Source of the DNA: Eucalyptus grandis
Lineage: Eukaryota > Streptophyta > Magnoliopsida > Myrtales > Myrtaceae
Direction of reading: 5' to 3'
Length of the DNA stretch: 64,000 nucleotides
Assembly (NCBI RefSeq): GCF_016545825.1
Contig: NC_052619.1
Span: 46,314,127-46,378,126 of the forward strand
Position 1 is the stretch's first letter. The number at the start of each line of letters is the position of its first letter. Under the pieces are notes generated by a model. The model did not search any database, was not told where the DNA came from, and worked only from the letters and a program-made list of their open reading frames with translations. The translations under genes were made by a program, and so were the position numbers. Shown piece after piece: positions 22,085 to 34,138 of this stretch.

Positions 22085-22500
22085 ACCTAATTTTCTAGCA
22101 TCTCTTTTCATGGTATGCCATAAGCCCCATGGATACTTAGAATCGCTCGACGCACGCTCAACGCACGCTCAACTGCATTTTGAATTGTCTCGTCCTGGTC
22201 GGTCATGATAGTGAATGGTGCTCGTCCTCCCATCAAAGAAAGCCAAGCCTCAACTTCTTGCCTTTTCAATCTTTCTCACCAAAGGTAAGAGTTTCATACC
22301 CTCCTACCTCAACAACATACAAGTTAAAATACCATTTCTTCCCTGGTTTTATCATATTCTCTTCCACAATTTGATTTCCTTTTGGTTCATCACCTGTAGC
22401 ATCTGTTTCACATTCTTTGTCATTAGATAGAGTGCTACCATTTGCTAAAATTATGGAAAACAAAAATGTCAGTAGCACAATTATTAGAAATGCTGACATG
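22085..22500 (-). pseudogene. FAR1/FRS-like pseudogene fragment A
   Basis: Minus strand, from right to left: the frame 22499-22266 contains DEPKGNQIVEENMIKPGKKW and then VVEVGGYETLTFGEKD, the pre-transposase region of FAR1-related proteins. Next comes W-L-S-L-M-G-G-R-A-P-F-T-I-M-T-D-Q-D (about 22245-22190), part of the MULE-type DDE domain. Last is GLWHTMKRDARKLG (about 22130-22085). FAR1/FRS proteins are transcription factors domesticated from MULE transposase. Large internal deletions (DNA-binding domain, middle of the catalytic domain) and frame changes show a pseudogene. The apparent signal peptide at its N-terminus is translated intron/UTR. Upstream DNA (22500-22640) matches 32300-32440. 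Confidence 0.72.
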
Positions 22501-22659
22501 TTGATGATTTTGACAGGTCATTTTTCTAAATAAGAATATGATGCAATAGTAGTTTATTGGTATGATCGTAAACCAACGCCATAGTGATCTATTAATAACA
22601 ACTCGTGCCATCTGCAGATCAAGGTCCTTCAACCATGTCTCTATATAATCAAACAATTA

Positions 22660-25600
22660 TTGATTGGTGGGTGGATGGAGACAAAATAGGTACGACCCAT
22701 CTCAGGCAAGCGCAAATCAGATACATAGAGCTAATAGAAATCATAAGAAACAACACAAGATGACAACACTTAATACTAATTCAATCAAAATCACACTCTG
22801 AAATCTTGAACGCCAAATGTCACAATTCAAAAACAAAGTGAAACAGAAAGAAAAAAAGAAAACAAAAAGAAGGACAATTCGAATCTAATTCCCTGGCTTC
22901 AAAAAAAAAAAATTGGGTAAAGGTAACTGGCTTCAAAAATTTGTGTATCCACATATCAATAACTCTTATCCATTTTTTTTCTTTTCAATTTACTCCATCT
23001 ATCGTATGTATGGGCAGATATATTGCTACACGGAAAGCCATGTTAGCACAACATCTATGCGTTTTTCCAAAATCGTCATTAATGTGAAATAAATAAATAC
23101 TAATATTAAAGAAAATAAACGAGCCCACAGAAAAAAAAGGGGGACTTGGACTCCATTGATGGAAAATGGAGGCTCGGGAGCCTAGACAGAGAAGGTTGAG
23201 TTGGGCTGTGGGGCGGCACCATCCGGCGACCTTCGCAGGTACATATTTACTAGCCCTCATACAGTGACCGGCAAGTGAGAAATGTCAAGGATTAATACGT
23301 TGCCACGAAAGAGACTTTTATCTGTAGTTCTATCGTTGCTCTGTCCCTCAAATGAATGACTTAAGGTATTTATAATAAGAGACGTGAAATGGTTGTTAAA
23401 TAGGATCTTACCATGTGGCGATCCACTTGATTGAATCAATGGACAGTGTATTTCACATGTCAAGAGGACGCTAGCTACGATTAGATGGCTTGTATCATCC
23501 AACTGTAAATTGATAAGAGTACGAAAGCATCTGTATGGTGTCGCTCGCAAAAGTTAGGCTTGGATTAAGTTGATTAGTAGGATAAGAGAAGAGAGACAGC
23601 AAAGTGAAATTCGATTATTAAGAGCACGTTTGGATAGCCTTTCACCCTTTTCATATCGATGAGTCTAGATCATCAACGCTAAACTTGGAAGTTGGGGACT
23701 CCAGTTCTTCGAGCAAAGCCTTGGAATGGATTTGGTTAATTCGAGGATGGGAAGATTAGGGATGGTGAATTCACCGCCATCATCGCCTTGCTTTCGAACA
23801 TTCAGCTACACATAAAAGAAGCGACTTAATCCAAGGCTCCAAGCTTACACGGATTTTGGCATTTATGCATGCTTAGGCCTAAGAAGGAAAATCCATGCAA
23901 CCCTCAAACATGGATTAAAGAAAGAATTCTCAGGCATCATAACTTCTTGCCAGAAATCTGTAAAGCTTATTAATAGAGCACAATCACCATATGCAGGATG
24001 ACATATTTCTAGACAATCAGCTATAAATGGCTTATTATGTTTCAAATAACAACTTTCAGTTCCCCGCCACATAAAGAATCACAAAAGTGACTTTGATTAT
24101 TCTCCCTTTCAACATCTCCACCACAAATTTCCGGGTGCAAATCAATAGAGATCACAAAATTGAAATAGACCTTCCTCGAGATTTTGAATCATTACACTGT
24201 TTACTCTTTCTTTGTAGAAAACCGCCTTCTCTGAATTTACCGTGTCGTTGGCGACTTGTCGAGTAGGCCGAGTTCTCCTTTACGAAATGTTCGAAAATGA
24301 ACACGTCACTCAAAGATGATGATGTGTGAGCTTAAAGACCGATGATTTTTCCCATACCTATTTCTTCGTAACGGACTTATAACTTCCTTTATTATGCTTG
24401 AGGATGATAAGCTTATGTCAATTCAATCGACAAATATTTGGAAGGAAACTATGACAAGATTCCAAATATTCGCCAAAGCCAAGACTTTTGTCGTTCCTGC
24501 GGGTCCCTCCTCAAACATCGGCATCTAAATTCAAGAAACAGGACCGCATCTAAAAGAGGCGGTCACTTTGCTGCAGAGCAAGCTACTGGAGAACTAATTA
24601 ACTTCAGTAATGCATGAGAGACACGGGAACGGATCAATTACAGTGTAGTCTATACCAGTCTGTGAGGGCTTTCTTGCCTTCTAGGGAACTCAGCCACGTC
24701 CCGAAGGTCTGTCTCCCTAGCTATATAGCAAGGGTACAAGAAATGAATGTTTCCTGTCTTCCTTTACTACTCTTGCCACACAATCCTGTAGATGCAGCCA
24801 AACATGTATACACGTATGTTTAAGCAGTGAAAAATGAGTACATGAGCGGCTGCTCAAACATAGAAGCTGATGGAAGGCCTAATCACCCGCCATCTAAATC
24901 AACACCAAGATCTCTATGTATTAGCTTAGGTCATCAGTGGGGAGTGACCTTGCTAATCTGTCGGGCAATACAAATGAAAGGATCACACCAAAGAATTGTA
25001 AAACTATTTATTTTATAATGATTAGGTCTGAACTCAATTGACTGGAGTAGTTTTCCTCTTCAGCACTAGGTCATCCATCGAATAAATATTCTGCTATTAA
25101 CTGGTACATATATGATGGATTTTGTCTTTCTCTGAAAACATAAAAAAACAAAATGAAATTCAAAGGATGATACCATTGAATATTAATTGAGTGTACAATT
25201 CAGCAATGTCACTATCACAATTGCCCGACCTAGTAAAAAAATTATGCAATGTCCACAAAGTGAAAAAATAGTAAATCCATTCTAAAAGATTATATGAAAT
25301 CTCCAAGGTTCCAAGTCAATTGCAAATCTGTCAAAGAGATGAGAACAAGTTTGAAGTCTTTGTATTATCGACTATAGCTTTTGTCACAATTGCCATAACC
25401 TTCTACATAATGCACCCGTAACTAATTTCATTTTCAAACTAACATTTACATATAAGAGACAATTCTGGCGAGATAGGCTTGTTAGAGATAGTCACGTATC
25501 TGTGAGATTCTAGTGAAGACCCATGATCGATTTTGTTATGTGCATCGAATAATTTATAACTTTTGGGCAAATATAAAAAAAGTCATTTTTCAGTTTTTTG
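22660..25600. other. Intergenic, no gene recognised
   Basis: AT-rich DNA with short open frames on both strands, none with a recognisable motif or codon structure. The minus-strand frames at 22985-23260 and 23257-23550 and the plus-strand frame at 24614-24823 were inspected and give nothing familiar. It lies between the FAR1-like fragment and the TNL3 relic. Confidence 0.4.
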
Positions 25601-25743
25601 TGAATCATAAAACGAACAATTCAACTCGAAATGGAATGGAAAATTAACTCTTCGTCGTTTCTGGAAAAAAAATTGAAGAGGAAAAAGCATCACGTTCCAT
25701 CTTCCAATGTCGTCGTCGTCGTCTCCTTCTTCTTCCGAAGCAA

Positions 25744-26075
25744 GATGACCGTTCGACGTCTTCCTCCGCTTCAGAGGCGAGGATGTCCGCCCCGGCTTCC
25801 TCCCTTCACGGCAGCATCGACGTCCGCATCAACGGCGAGGGCTCGAGGCGCGAGATCCCGCCGGGCGGTCACGAAGGCCGTCGAGGAGTTGCGGATCGCC
25901 GTGCTCATCTTGTCTGAGGACCGCGCTTCGTCTCGGTGGTGATTTGATGAGCTCGGTGAAGGAAGGTGATGGAGTGGAAGAAGCTCAAGGGGACAGCTGG
26001 TGTTGCCCCTGTTCTACGGAGTGGAGTCGGGGGAGATTCGATGGCAGAGAGAGAGAGAGAGGGGGTTATGGCAAG
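25744..26075 (+). pseudogene. TNL3 TIR exon relic
   Basis: TIR-domain motifs in shifted frames: DVFLRFRGEDVRPGF (about 25757-25802), then PAVTKAVEELRIAVLILSED, then A-S-S-R-W followed by TGA where W-C is expected (about 25940). LPLFYGVESGEIRW (about 26001-26043) corresponds to the P-V-F-Y-x-V segment. It is broken by several frameshifts, the nonsense change and a (GA)n run at 26045-26065. It is much richer in G/C at third positions than the NBS part that follows. A TIR normally hydrolyses NAD+ to signal; this one cannot be expressed intact. Confidence 0.78.
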
Positions 26076-26221
26076 GCATTGGCCAGTCACCGATTTGTGC
26101 GATTGGCATTATTATGACCATGGGTAATCACGGTATTCCTGTTCGACCCTATAAAAGAATATTGAATTCACTAATCTGTTGATACTTGATGGGATCGATT
26201 AGTGCGTTAAGAGTCATGTTT

Positions 26222-27335
26222 CGGAATGTTACAGATTGATTGTTTTCTTCATGTCGGTTTTTATTTAGTGCAAGGGATCGTATATTGCCATTTATTTCCA
26301 CTCCCTTTGCTACTTTGTTTTGGTGTAGGTTGCTGGGTAGAGAATGTAAGATCGTTGTTAAGTACAGGCTTGGATGAGGTTCAAATGATAGGAATATGGG
26401 GAGCGGGAGGTATAGGGAAGAGCACTATCGCTAAAGCTATCTATAACAGTGTCACTAGTCAGTTTGGTGGGTGTGGCTTTCTTGCAAATGTTAGAGAAAC
26501 TTCCATTAAACCTGGTGACCTGGTTCATTTGCAGAAAACACTCTTATCCGAGATACTGTGGAAAGAAAATTTAGTGGTCTTCAGTGTGGATGGAGGCTTT
26601 AACCTGATACGAAATGGACTTTGCTGCAAGCAGATTCTGCTTGTGCCTGATGATGTGGATCATGGGGACCAGTTGAATGTATTAGCCAGAGAATGTGAAT
26701 GGTTTGGAAAAGGGAGCATGATCATTATTATGACAAGAGATAAACATGTATAGACTTCTCACGGGATAGATCGGGTATATGAAGTTAAAGCATTGATCAA
26801 GGTGAAGCTTTTGAAAGTTTTAGTTCATATGCTTTTCCAAGATTGAAGGAAAAAAAAAAGAATAAGCAAGGAGATATCATAGATAATATTCTGGGCTATG
26901 CTAATGGCCTTCCTTTAGCAATTGTGTTGTCAGGTCCATTTTTATGTGGTAGGAGCAAAAGGGAATGGGACACTATGTTGGGTTAACTTGCTGAAATTCC
27001 TAATAAACATACAGACAGTGTTCTGAAGATAAGTTTTGATGCATTGGAGGACAACGACAAGGACATTTTTCTTGAGATTGCTTGCTTCTTTAAGGGGAGG
27101 AATAGTGATTATGTAACCAGAGTTCTTGATAGTTGTGGTTTAAAGACATTAATTTGGATTCAAAGTTTAATAGATAGATCTTTACCAACCGTTGAGAATC
27201 AGAGAACAATGCAAAAGCATGACTTGATTCAGCTGATGTAGGATATTGTGAAACAAGGGTGTCCAGATGACCCTGGCAAATAGAGTAGATTATGGTGCTA
27301 CGATGATGTTTCTGAAGTGTTGTCGGAGGATACAA
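26222..27335 (+). pseudogene. TNL3 NBS relic
   Basis: Recognisable in order: GAGGIGKSTIAKAIYN P-loop (about 26400-26447), QILLVPDDVD kinase-2, SMIIIMTRDKH RNBS-B followed by an in-frame TAG (about 26752), YANGLPLAIVLSGPFLCG, DIFLEIACFFKG (about 27062-27097), QKHDLIQLM at the MHD position, then another stop. The MHD histidine-aspartate is kept but the methionine is K. An A-run near 26849-26862 marks a frame change. Further stops lie at about 26984 and 27282. Clearly non-functional, but collinear with TNL1. Confidence 0.85.
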
Positions 27336-27435
27336 AGAGTGTTTCTCATGAAACCATTGATAATCTTATCTTCTTTAATTTACACACTATTACCTAATTC
27401 GGGTTGGGTAATGATGATTATTTTCTTTTCCTTGA

Positions 27436-28500
27436 TAGATAACCAATGTTGTTAAAGGCGTAGTGCTGGACTTGCCAACACAGGAAGAGCTAGACATCAA
27501 TCCCAGTGCTTTCACACATATGAGGAGACTCATAGTGCTCCTAGTTCTGAATGCACAGGTCAGTGGAGGTCCCATATGTCTTCCCAACGACTTAAGGTGG
27601 CTTGAATGGAATATCCTTTATCAACTCTGAAGTTTAGTTCTGGTCCAAAGATACTTGTTTGGTTCGATGTGCATAACAGCTGGATTAAATAATTAGGAGA
27701 CAACTTAAAGGTATGTCCTACATGTTCATAGTAATTATGACATGAGCATTCTCTTTGTTTAATTTGATAAAAGCATGTTATTTTTAATTTGCTGCTGCTG
27801 TATAGAAATTTGAAGTTCCTGAATTTCAACTGCTGTAAGTCGTTGATTAAAGTTCGAAACTTCTCAGAGGTGCCAAATTTGGAGACATTGAACTTAAGTA
27901 GGTGCTTAAAACTCAAGGAGCTTTCAAGCAAACTGAAGCTGAATAAACAGTTGATGTAATTGGCTGCTCTTAGCTGATGAGTTTCCTGATATTAAGGGCA
28001 TGGAGAGCTTAACAAAACTTTATTTATCTCAGACCTCTATAAAATAACTTCCTGCATTAATTGAAAACCTAATCTCTATTAAGTTTTTGCTTTTGATTTC
28101 ATGCAAAAGTCTTATCAGTCCTCCTATTAACATTTACAAGATGCAATGTCTAGAGGACCTTTCTCTTGATGGTTGTTCATTATTTGGCTTGTTTCCAAAG
28201 AGCAGTGAGAAATCCAATCTCCCTAATGGTAGACTTGGATTTCCAAATCTGGTCTCCTTATGGGTGCAATCTGTCAAAGGCAGAATTCCTTCAGAGTCTC
28301 ACCTGCTTCTCTTCCGTAAATATTTTGCATCTCTTAGGAAATAACTTTGTAAGACTTCCTGCATGCATTTGCAAGTTTGAGGAGTTGATGGTTCTTAAAA
28401 AATTAGATGATTGCAAGCAGCTATAGGAGATCCTAGAGCTCCCACCAAATATTTGCAGCCTAGAAGCAAATGGCTGCAATGAACTGTCCAGATTTCCAAA
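27436..28500 (+). pseudogene. TNL3 LRR relic
   Basis: After an acceptor near 27438 the sequence reads VVKGVVLDLP...NPSAFTHMRRLIVLLVLN and LPNDLRWLEW, the first LRR exon. A short intron follows (gtatgtcctac... to about 27806). LRR remnants continue: FLNFNCCKS, FSEVPNLETLNL, FPDI.GMESLTKLYLSQTSI, MQCLEDLSLDGCSLFGLFPKSS and FSSVNILHLLGNNFVRLPACI in alternating frames. Many stops and shifts are present. Its intron is only about 0.1 kb, against 8.6 kb in TNL1. Confidence 0.75.
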
Positions 28501-28639
28501 GTTGCCTATTCAGTGCATTCAATACTCCATGTCAGTGTATGTTCACTTATATTCATGTCATGGATTGGTTCGCGAAGGCATTAACCTGGCTAATATTACA
28601 CGTATGCATGAGCTGGTGGGATTCTGATTTAATAGATTT

Positions 28640-29135
28640 GCTATAGCAAGATGTTCGTGAGATGGTTCACTGCATGGATACTATACTTCCTGGAAGAGAG
28701 ATAGCATGTTGGTTTATCTAAAGTCTTAAGAATGTTCTGTCTCTTTCTTGGTATCCCAAGATTTGCATGGGAGTATCCTTGGATTAGATTTATGTGTTGC
28801 CTTGTGATTGGGGGAAGGAATTGGGGCTAGCATTTCGTGTGAGGTTCAGGTATTGGTGAATCATGTTCATATTAATAATGATACAAGAACATTCTCTTCA
28901 ATATAGTTTCATCACTTATGGTTTAACTATATTACATGCTGTTCATTTGATGAGCTGGATGAGATGCTAGAGATTGAGTAGAGTCTCTTTGATGTTTCAT
29001 TCAAGGTATCAAAAGCAACACTAAGAAGGCGTAGGTCTCGCCTTATATGCATGCAAGCGGAGAATGATGTAAGGGTTCTATACCAACATGAATTGCCCTT
29101 GGGAAGCACCTCAAGTTGTTACAGATAATCTCGGT
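28640..29135 (+). pseudogene. TNL3 C-JID relic
   Basis: The frame around 28655-28720 reads MVHCMDTILPGREIACWF, the start of a C-JID domain (L-P-G-x-E-I-x-x-W-F), then stops. Later weak matches (Y-F-Y-I-T-C-C-S-F.., L-I-C-M-Q-A-E-N-D around 29030-29070) continue in other frames. It confirms that TNL3 was once a full-length gene of the TNL1 type. Confidence 0.6.
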
Positions 29136-29139
29136 TATT

Positions 29140-31480
29140 GGAGATATTCCTGATCCATGGTAGAAAGGTCCACCTCTGGATTGCATTTAATTCGAAATAT
29201 TTGATATAATGTGTAATGTAACCTGTCGCATTTGGTAAATGATTTTTTGTACTTCGCTTTCAGCAACTTTAGTAGTTGTGCTGTTTCCTGGTGAGATCAT
29301 TATGACCCTCTTGTCCATTTTCTAATGTGTTTCTATGGATATGTGATGATTACATTGGCTGTCACATGAAGCAACTTCATCTAGGTTTGTGACAAAAGAT
29401 GGATGGATGGGATATTTGTTGATTTGGCTAGTGCTAATTCTAAATTTTGAAATTGAACTGTAAGGGACTGATTTGCAAATGTCCAAAATTATACATGTGC
29501 CATTTCTATTATTTAGAAGCCGCAAATTCAAAATTTTGCGGCCAAATTTAGCTTTAGGCAATTGGGAGTTATCCAAATGCTGAAATGTAAATGGATAGTG
29601 AAAGAAGTTATGTAGATCTTGTTTTTGGCCTCAATGTAAGTATTGTTTGAGTCACTATGATCTTGTGCTCTAAAATTTGCTAGATTTGTATTGCTTTTTT
29701 GTGCTTCACTCCTGTGGATCTATTTTTTTTTTTTTTTTTTTTTCATATTGCTTATTGCATCACAATACGAAGTATCAGTGTCAATACACAAAGAGACTGA
29801 AGTTCTGGCTCTTTGCTCTCTCTTTCATGTTTATGTGTATATTAATCTCTTTAAGTTTCCCCCTTTTATGCTAGTTGGAATGCTTATCACACAAGATTGT
29901 AGTAGCCCTACAATTTGATGTGAAGGTTAGCTTTTCAAAGTTCTCAGATGTAGCTCTGTTTCTGCCTTTAACCAAATTAAGCTGGCTGGTGTTAATTTTA
30001 CTCTTCTGCAGAGCTTTTGGGCGTTACGTCTTTGTGGAAGTTTGAACAAGCAAGCAAGCAGCTCCATATGTTTTATGCCACAGGCATCAATTGGTTAAAA
30101 TTTCTCTGGTTTTTAGCAAATTCATGGTGTATACCTTCATACGCTCAAAAATAAATTCAAATTCCTTCCTATTTTCAGAATGGTATTTCGCTGTGCATCC
30201 AAGCAATTACCCTTCTATGTGCCATTTTCTTGCCTTCGTGTCTGTTTCTGTGACAGAGTATGGCTATATACCTATGTAAGAGGATATTCTATGGTTGAGT
30301 CACATTATCACAAAACTCCATTCACTGTCACTTTCTTTAACCAACAATTTACTTTATATAGTTTTCGCTGTGAAGTGTCCTCCCTTGTCTGTGCTAATTC
30401 TCAAGTTTCTAACAACAATTTTAAGCAACTAAAATATTCTACATTGAAAACTTCTATTCTTGACCCTTTAGCTGAAGCAGCAATGTCGCACACCAATCTC
30501 TCTAGTGAAATGGCTATTCTGTCTTATCTAACTGTAACTATGAGGATCTTCATTGTAGTTTACATCTAATCTCTCCTATAATTTTCTCTCTTCAACAATG
30601 CCATGGATCCAATCATATTCATTCCTATCGAAACAAAAGAGGCAGAGAGTTATGGATAATTACGGAGTATAGCCATTATCTAGCATGAAGTGAACAGCAT
30701 AATCTAGGAAGAGGAGTTTTAAACGGGCCAAAAATTTCTGATCAAGTTTAGTCTTTTCTAGTCAATAATGGCTTTGGTAGCAATGAAATTTATGGTGGAC
30801 ACGCACAAAGCATATGCTCTTATTGTGTAGAGCGAAGAATGCCAAGTTTTGATGTTTACTCTTCAATTCATATTAGACTTTACCATGTAACTTTACTATT
30901 TGCTGGATAATTTTACATATTGGTGCCGTTGAATTCAGATCATTTTATTCGATTGATATATCTTATGGATGGAATGCAAAAATTTCTGAAAGGCTGCATT
31001 GGACTTGACTTTAGAGCATAGCTTTTTCATTTCAAGTTCTCTTTCCCACTTGAAGCATAGTCAGAAATGAGAATAGAACTTCCATACTTTAATATAGCTT
31101 CCATTTATTTATACCTGACAAAAGCAAGGCAGAAATCAATGTCATAGGTTAGGTCGACTCGGTCGATTGGTGTTGGTGTTAAGCTAGTCTAAGTCTCGAC
31201 ACTTCCTCTCCCAGGCAGTTAAAATTATTTTTGATAGTAGAAGATAAATGAGTTCGAAATTGGGGATTAACCATCATACAAATGCGTTCCCATCACATTG
31301 GTGGATTCAGAGAGAGGCTCCTTCCATTTAATGACCCCCTCCGAGCCCGTCCCATACTTGAGTTTGAAATTAGTTTTATTTATTTTTTATTTATTTTTCT
31401 TTTTTTTCCCCTAATATATAGTAGTTTATTCGACACTAGATTGACCTTGAATTTGTTCTATATTGCCCAAGTAGATGTAT
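29140..31480. other. TNL3 3' flank and intergenic DNA
   Basis: No gene recognised. 30340-30520 is a third, shorter copy of the TNL 3'-flank repeat (ttttcgctgtgaagtgtcc, ttttaagcaactaaaat, gatgcaatgtcgcacaccaatctctctag-like phrases; compare 18170 and 19110). T-runs at 29722-29742 and 31370-31410 produce spurious hydrophobic open frames. Confidence 0.5.
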
Positions 31481-31489
31481 AAGGATATT

Positions 31490-32290
31490 CCATGTTTACA
31501 CAATTCCGTGTATAAATTTTTGGCAGGATTGGTGCTGACAGTCCGTGTGATGCTGAATGTCTTGGAACTGTCATCCAAACCCATCCCTAGAAAAAACTGT
31601 CGTTTCTACTTTGCATCCAACAAAATAGTTATGAATGACTTCGCCATCTCCAGTTCCAAGTCTGAGGTTTCTTGCATTTTCAATGAAATTTTGACGTTCT
31701 CTCTCACCAAATTTAAGATTTGCATAGCCTCCCGCCTCAACAATAGGTGATAAAAGAAATTCCGGTCGAGCAGCTCTGTCATTTCAATTCAAACCTTCTT
31801 TTCACATGAGCATGTAACTTCTTTGGAGCATTTTGATCACGACCTTTCCCAGGATTCAAGTTACGGTTGTGGTCAATTAGGGAAGATGGCATTCTGTACT
31901 TTCCATCTGGACATAAAACAAGCACTAATCTTTGCTTTCACATTGCTCCTGACACAGGCCTTGGCTTAACAACATTAGCCAATCTACACATACTCTTTCC
32001 ACGACGAGAACAAGCAAAAGTCAAGTATTAGATCTTACCGTCATCTCCATTTTGCGAGCTCCTCCTTGGGACACCAAGTCCCACTTGTTTAGCCTATCTT
32101 TTGCAGTACCCTTAAGAGTTCCTCTACAGAATCGAGTACCATTCCTTGCCTCGGTTTTATTACAATATCTTCGTCAATTTGATTTCCTTTTGGCTCATCT
32201 ACAGCAGCTCAGCTTCTCTTTGACATTCTTCATCGTCAGATAGCGTGACACCATTCTACACTTATGGTGTTGACATGAGTTCTTCTTGTG
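31490..32290 (-). pseudogene. FAR1/FRS-like pseudogene fragment B
   Basis: Minus strand: DEPKGNQIDEDIVIKPRQGM (about 32205-32145), then VEELLRVLQKIG, and K-W-R...L-D-F-C-L-F-S-S-W-K, a decayed FAR1 DNA-binding domain in several frames. Next come DGKYRMPSSLIDHNRNLNPG (about 31900-31840) and H-A-H-V-K-R-R-F-E-L-K. Last is VEAGGYANLKFGERERQNFI and NARNLRLGTGDGEVIHNYFV (about 31735-31610), then shifts. It keeps the DNA-binding and linker parts that fragment A (22085-22500) has lost, and lacks the catalytic part that A retains. The upstream non-coding DNA matches that of A. Confidence 0.75.
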
Positions 32291-32449
32291 TTTGCTAAAA
32301 TAACAAAAAGCAAAAATTTTATTATGACAATTAATTAGTGATATTGGTACAATAAAGATTATGACCGGTTATTTTTCTAACTAAGAAAATGACACTATAA
32401 AACAAACACCATAGCTAATCTATTAAAAACAATTTGTACTTTTTTTTTC

Positions 32450-33410
32450 TTGAAACTAGGAGCCTATGGTCAATTGGGTAAGAAAGTTGTTGTAATATTG
32501 ACATGGAAGCCGATAAGGATTTTGCAATTTAAGTTAATACAAAATCACGAAAGAAATAGACAAAGAATAATAAAGGACCTAAAAAAATTTACCTAGCTTG
32601 ATCCAAATATTAGCACCTTTATTAGGGAGAGTAAAAAAAAAAATTCATTATAATAAGAGAATTATAATTTATAATTGCTAACGTATTTTCATACGAAGTG
32701 TTTATAAATGAAACTACTCAATTGGACGTAAAGTGTTGTTTGTTCTGCCGCCGACGAATAGGAGCTCTCTTTGCACGGCTTCTCGATTTCCTTTCTTCAC
32801 GGCGCGGCTCTCTAGGAAGTCACTGTGCGGCTAAAACCACTCGAGCCTTGCCGTGGCGGTCATTCCTGAGAGCTGAGATGGAAAACCCACACTTCCTGCT
32901 CCGTTGCTCCTTCGTGCGGCTGGCTACAATAGGCTAGAGAGGGGGAAGAAACAAAACCTTTTCACAATGACCCTTTTACCCCGCAATAAAAAATATAATA
33001 ATAAAATATGGGAGTCCCTCATTTTGTCTTCTAGTGCACGAGAGTTTTCTCCCTCTCGTTCTCACCGTAGCACAACGCTCCCCTTTTAGACCCCTTTTTG
33101 TCTTTTTGTGCAAAATGTTGTTCCCTCTCTTGACTTTTTTTATCAATATGTCATGGGGAGAGAGGGAGAGAGAGAGTCCAAGCTCTTCACTTTTTCTGTG
33201 AACGCCCTTCCTATCTCTTCTCTCTCTTTTAATGCGGCCGAACTCCTTTTCTTTTCTCAATTCTCCCGTAGAAAGCGACCACCCCCCACGAAGTCCCCAG
33301 GCCCCCTGTTTATAGAGGTAGCTCCACCCTTATTGATAAGAATTTTTAGAGATAAAATCTTATTTTATTTGAAGCTCCAATCCATCACACGATCAGATTT
33401 TTCATTTGAA
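32450..33410. other. Intergenic, no gene recognised
   Basis: A mixed region with a (GA)n-like run near 33150-33180 and pyrimidine-rich tracts. Open frames on both strands (32698-32937, 33108-33509, 32976-33260 minus) have low-complexity composition and no motif. It could be the promoter/leader of the FAR1-like fragment B on the minus strand, but nothing proves this. Confidence 0.35.
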
Positions 33411-33417
33411 GCTCAAA

Positions 33418-33965
33418 AGATGAGGCCTTGTTCGGCAATTATTTCTGAAATAACTGATTTTATTTTTTTGTTCCCCGTAACAAAAAAGAATAGAAAAAAA
33501 AAAGAATAAAAAATCGTTTGATAAAATTTTTGCTCCTGAAAATAGATTTGGAATAGAATCAAAAAGTAGAAAAAAGTTACTTATTGTTCTTGAGAATAAT
33601 TTCAAGAATCAAGCCTAACTTTTTATTTCTTTTCTTTATTTTCTTCTTCCCTCTTCTTCTTATTCTTCTTCTTCCTTCTAGTCCCAGCTAGTTACTGGCA
33701 ATTGCTGGACCTCGCCAGGTTAGAGTGAGCTCCGACAAGCTCATTGAGGCTCACCTGGCCACGATGAGCCTTGGCCTCATCGGTGGCCAGGCGATCCGGC
33801 GATGCTCGACTTCGCCTGGCCATCGACAAGACTTGGCCTTGCCCTAGCCTAGCTAGGCCGAGTCATGAGATTGAGCTTTGCCTAGCTACTGGCAAGGCTC
33901 AGCCTACCCCAGATTTGATGAGACCAAGGCTTACTATGGCCAGGTGAGCATCCAATGAATTGATA
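33418..33965. mobile_element. One-ended PIF/Harbinger-like remnant
   Basis: Starts gatgaggccttgttcggcaatt, followed by ttgttccccgtaacaaaaaag, AT-rich DNA, a pyrimidine tract and a GC-rich core (33690-33960) with cgaggct/gccagg repeats. This is the same order of parts as the left half of elements 21200-21830 and 44090-45017. No right terminus or target duplication is visible, so it is truncated or too diverged. Confidence 0.4.
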
Positions 33966-34048
33966 AATGCTGATAATCACTAGAATTGAATTTCATCAAT
34001 CATGAGTTGAGTGCAAATTTTAAACTTGCCATGCGGACTGTACCTTTG

Positions 34049-34138
34049 AGAAATTCCTTCTATTGCACATATGATGTGCTTATGGAACAGCAAAGAAATT
34101 CCTTCTATTGCACATATAATGTGCTTATGGAACAACAA
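34049..34138 (+). repeat. 45-bp perfect-length tandem duplication
   Basis: Two adjacent 45-bp units (agaaattccttctattgcac...) at 34049-34093 and 34094-34138 differ at two positions (atgatgtg/ataatgtg, aacagcaa/aacaacaa). They lie inside a 67-codon open frame (33986-34189), so the encoded 15-residue block is repeated in frame. No homology is recognised, and coding status is doubtful. Confidence 0.8.

Noticed and set aside
22266..22499. Small secreted protein with an N-terminal signal-like hydrophobic segment (minus strand)
   Set aside because: The downstream part is FAR1-like (GGYETLTFGEKD), and the hydrophobic start aligns with intron/UTR-like DNA of fragment B, which is not coding.
29677..29918. 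Hydrophobic Phe-rich small proteins
   Set aside because: Translations of a long T run; no other support.
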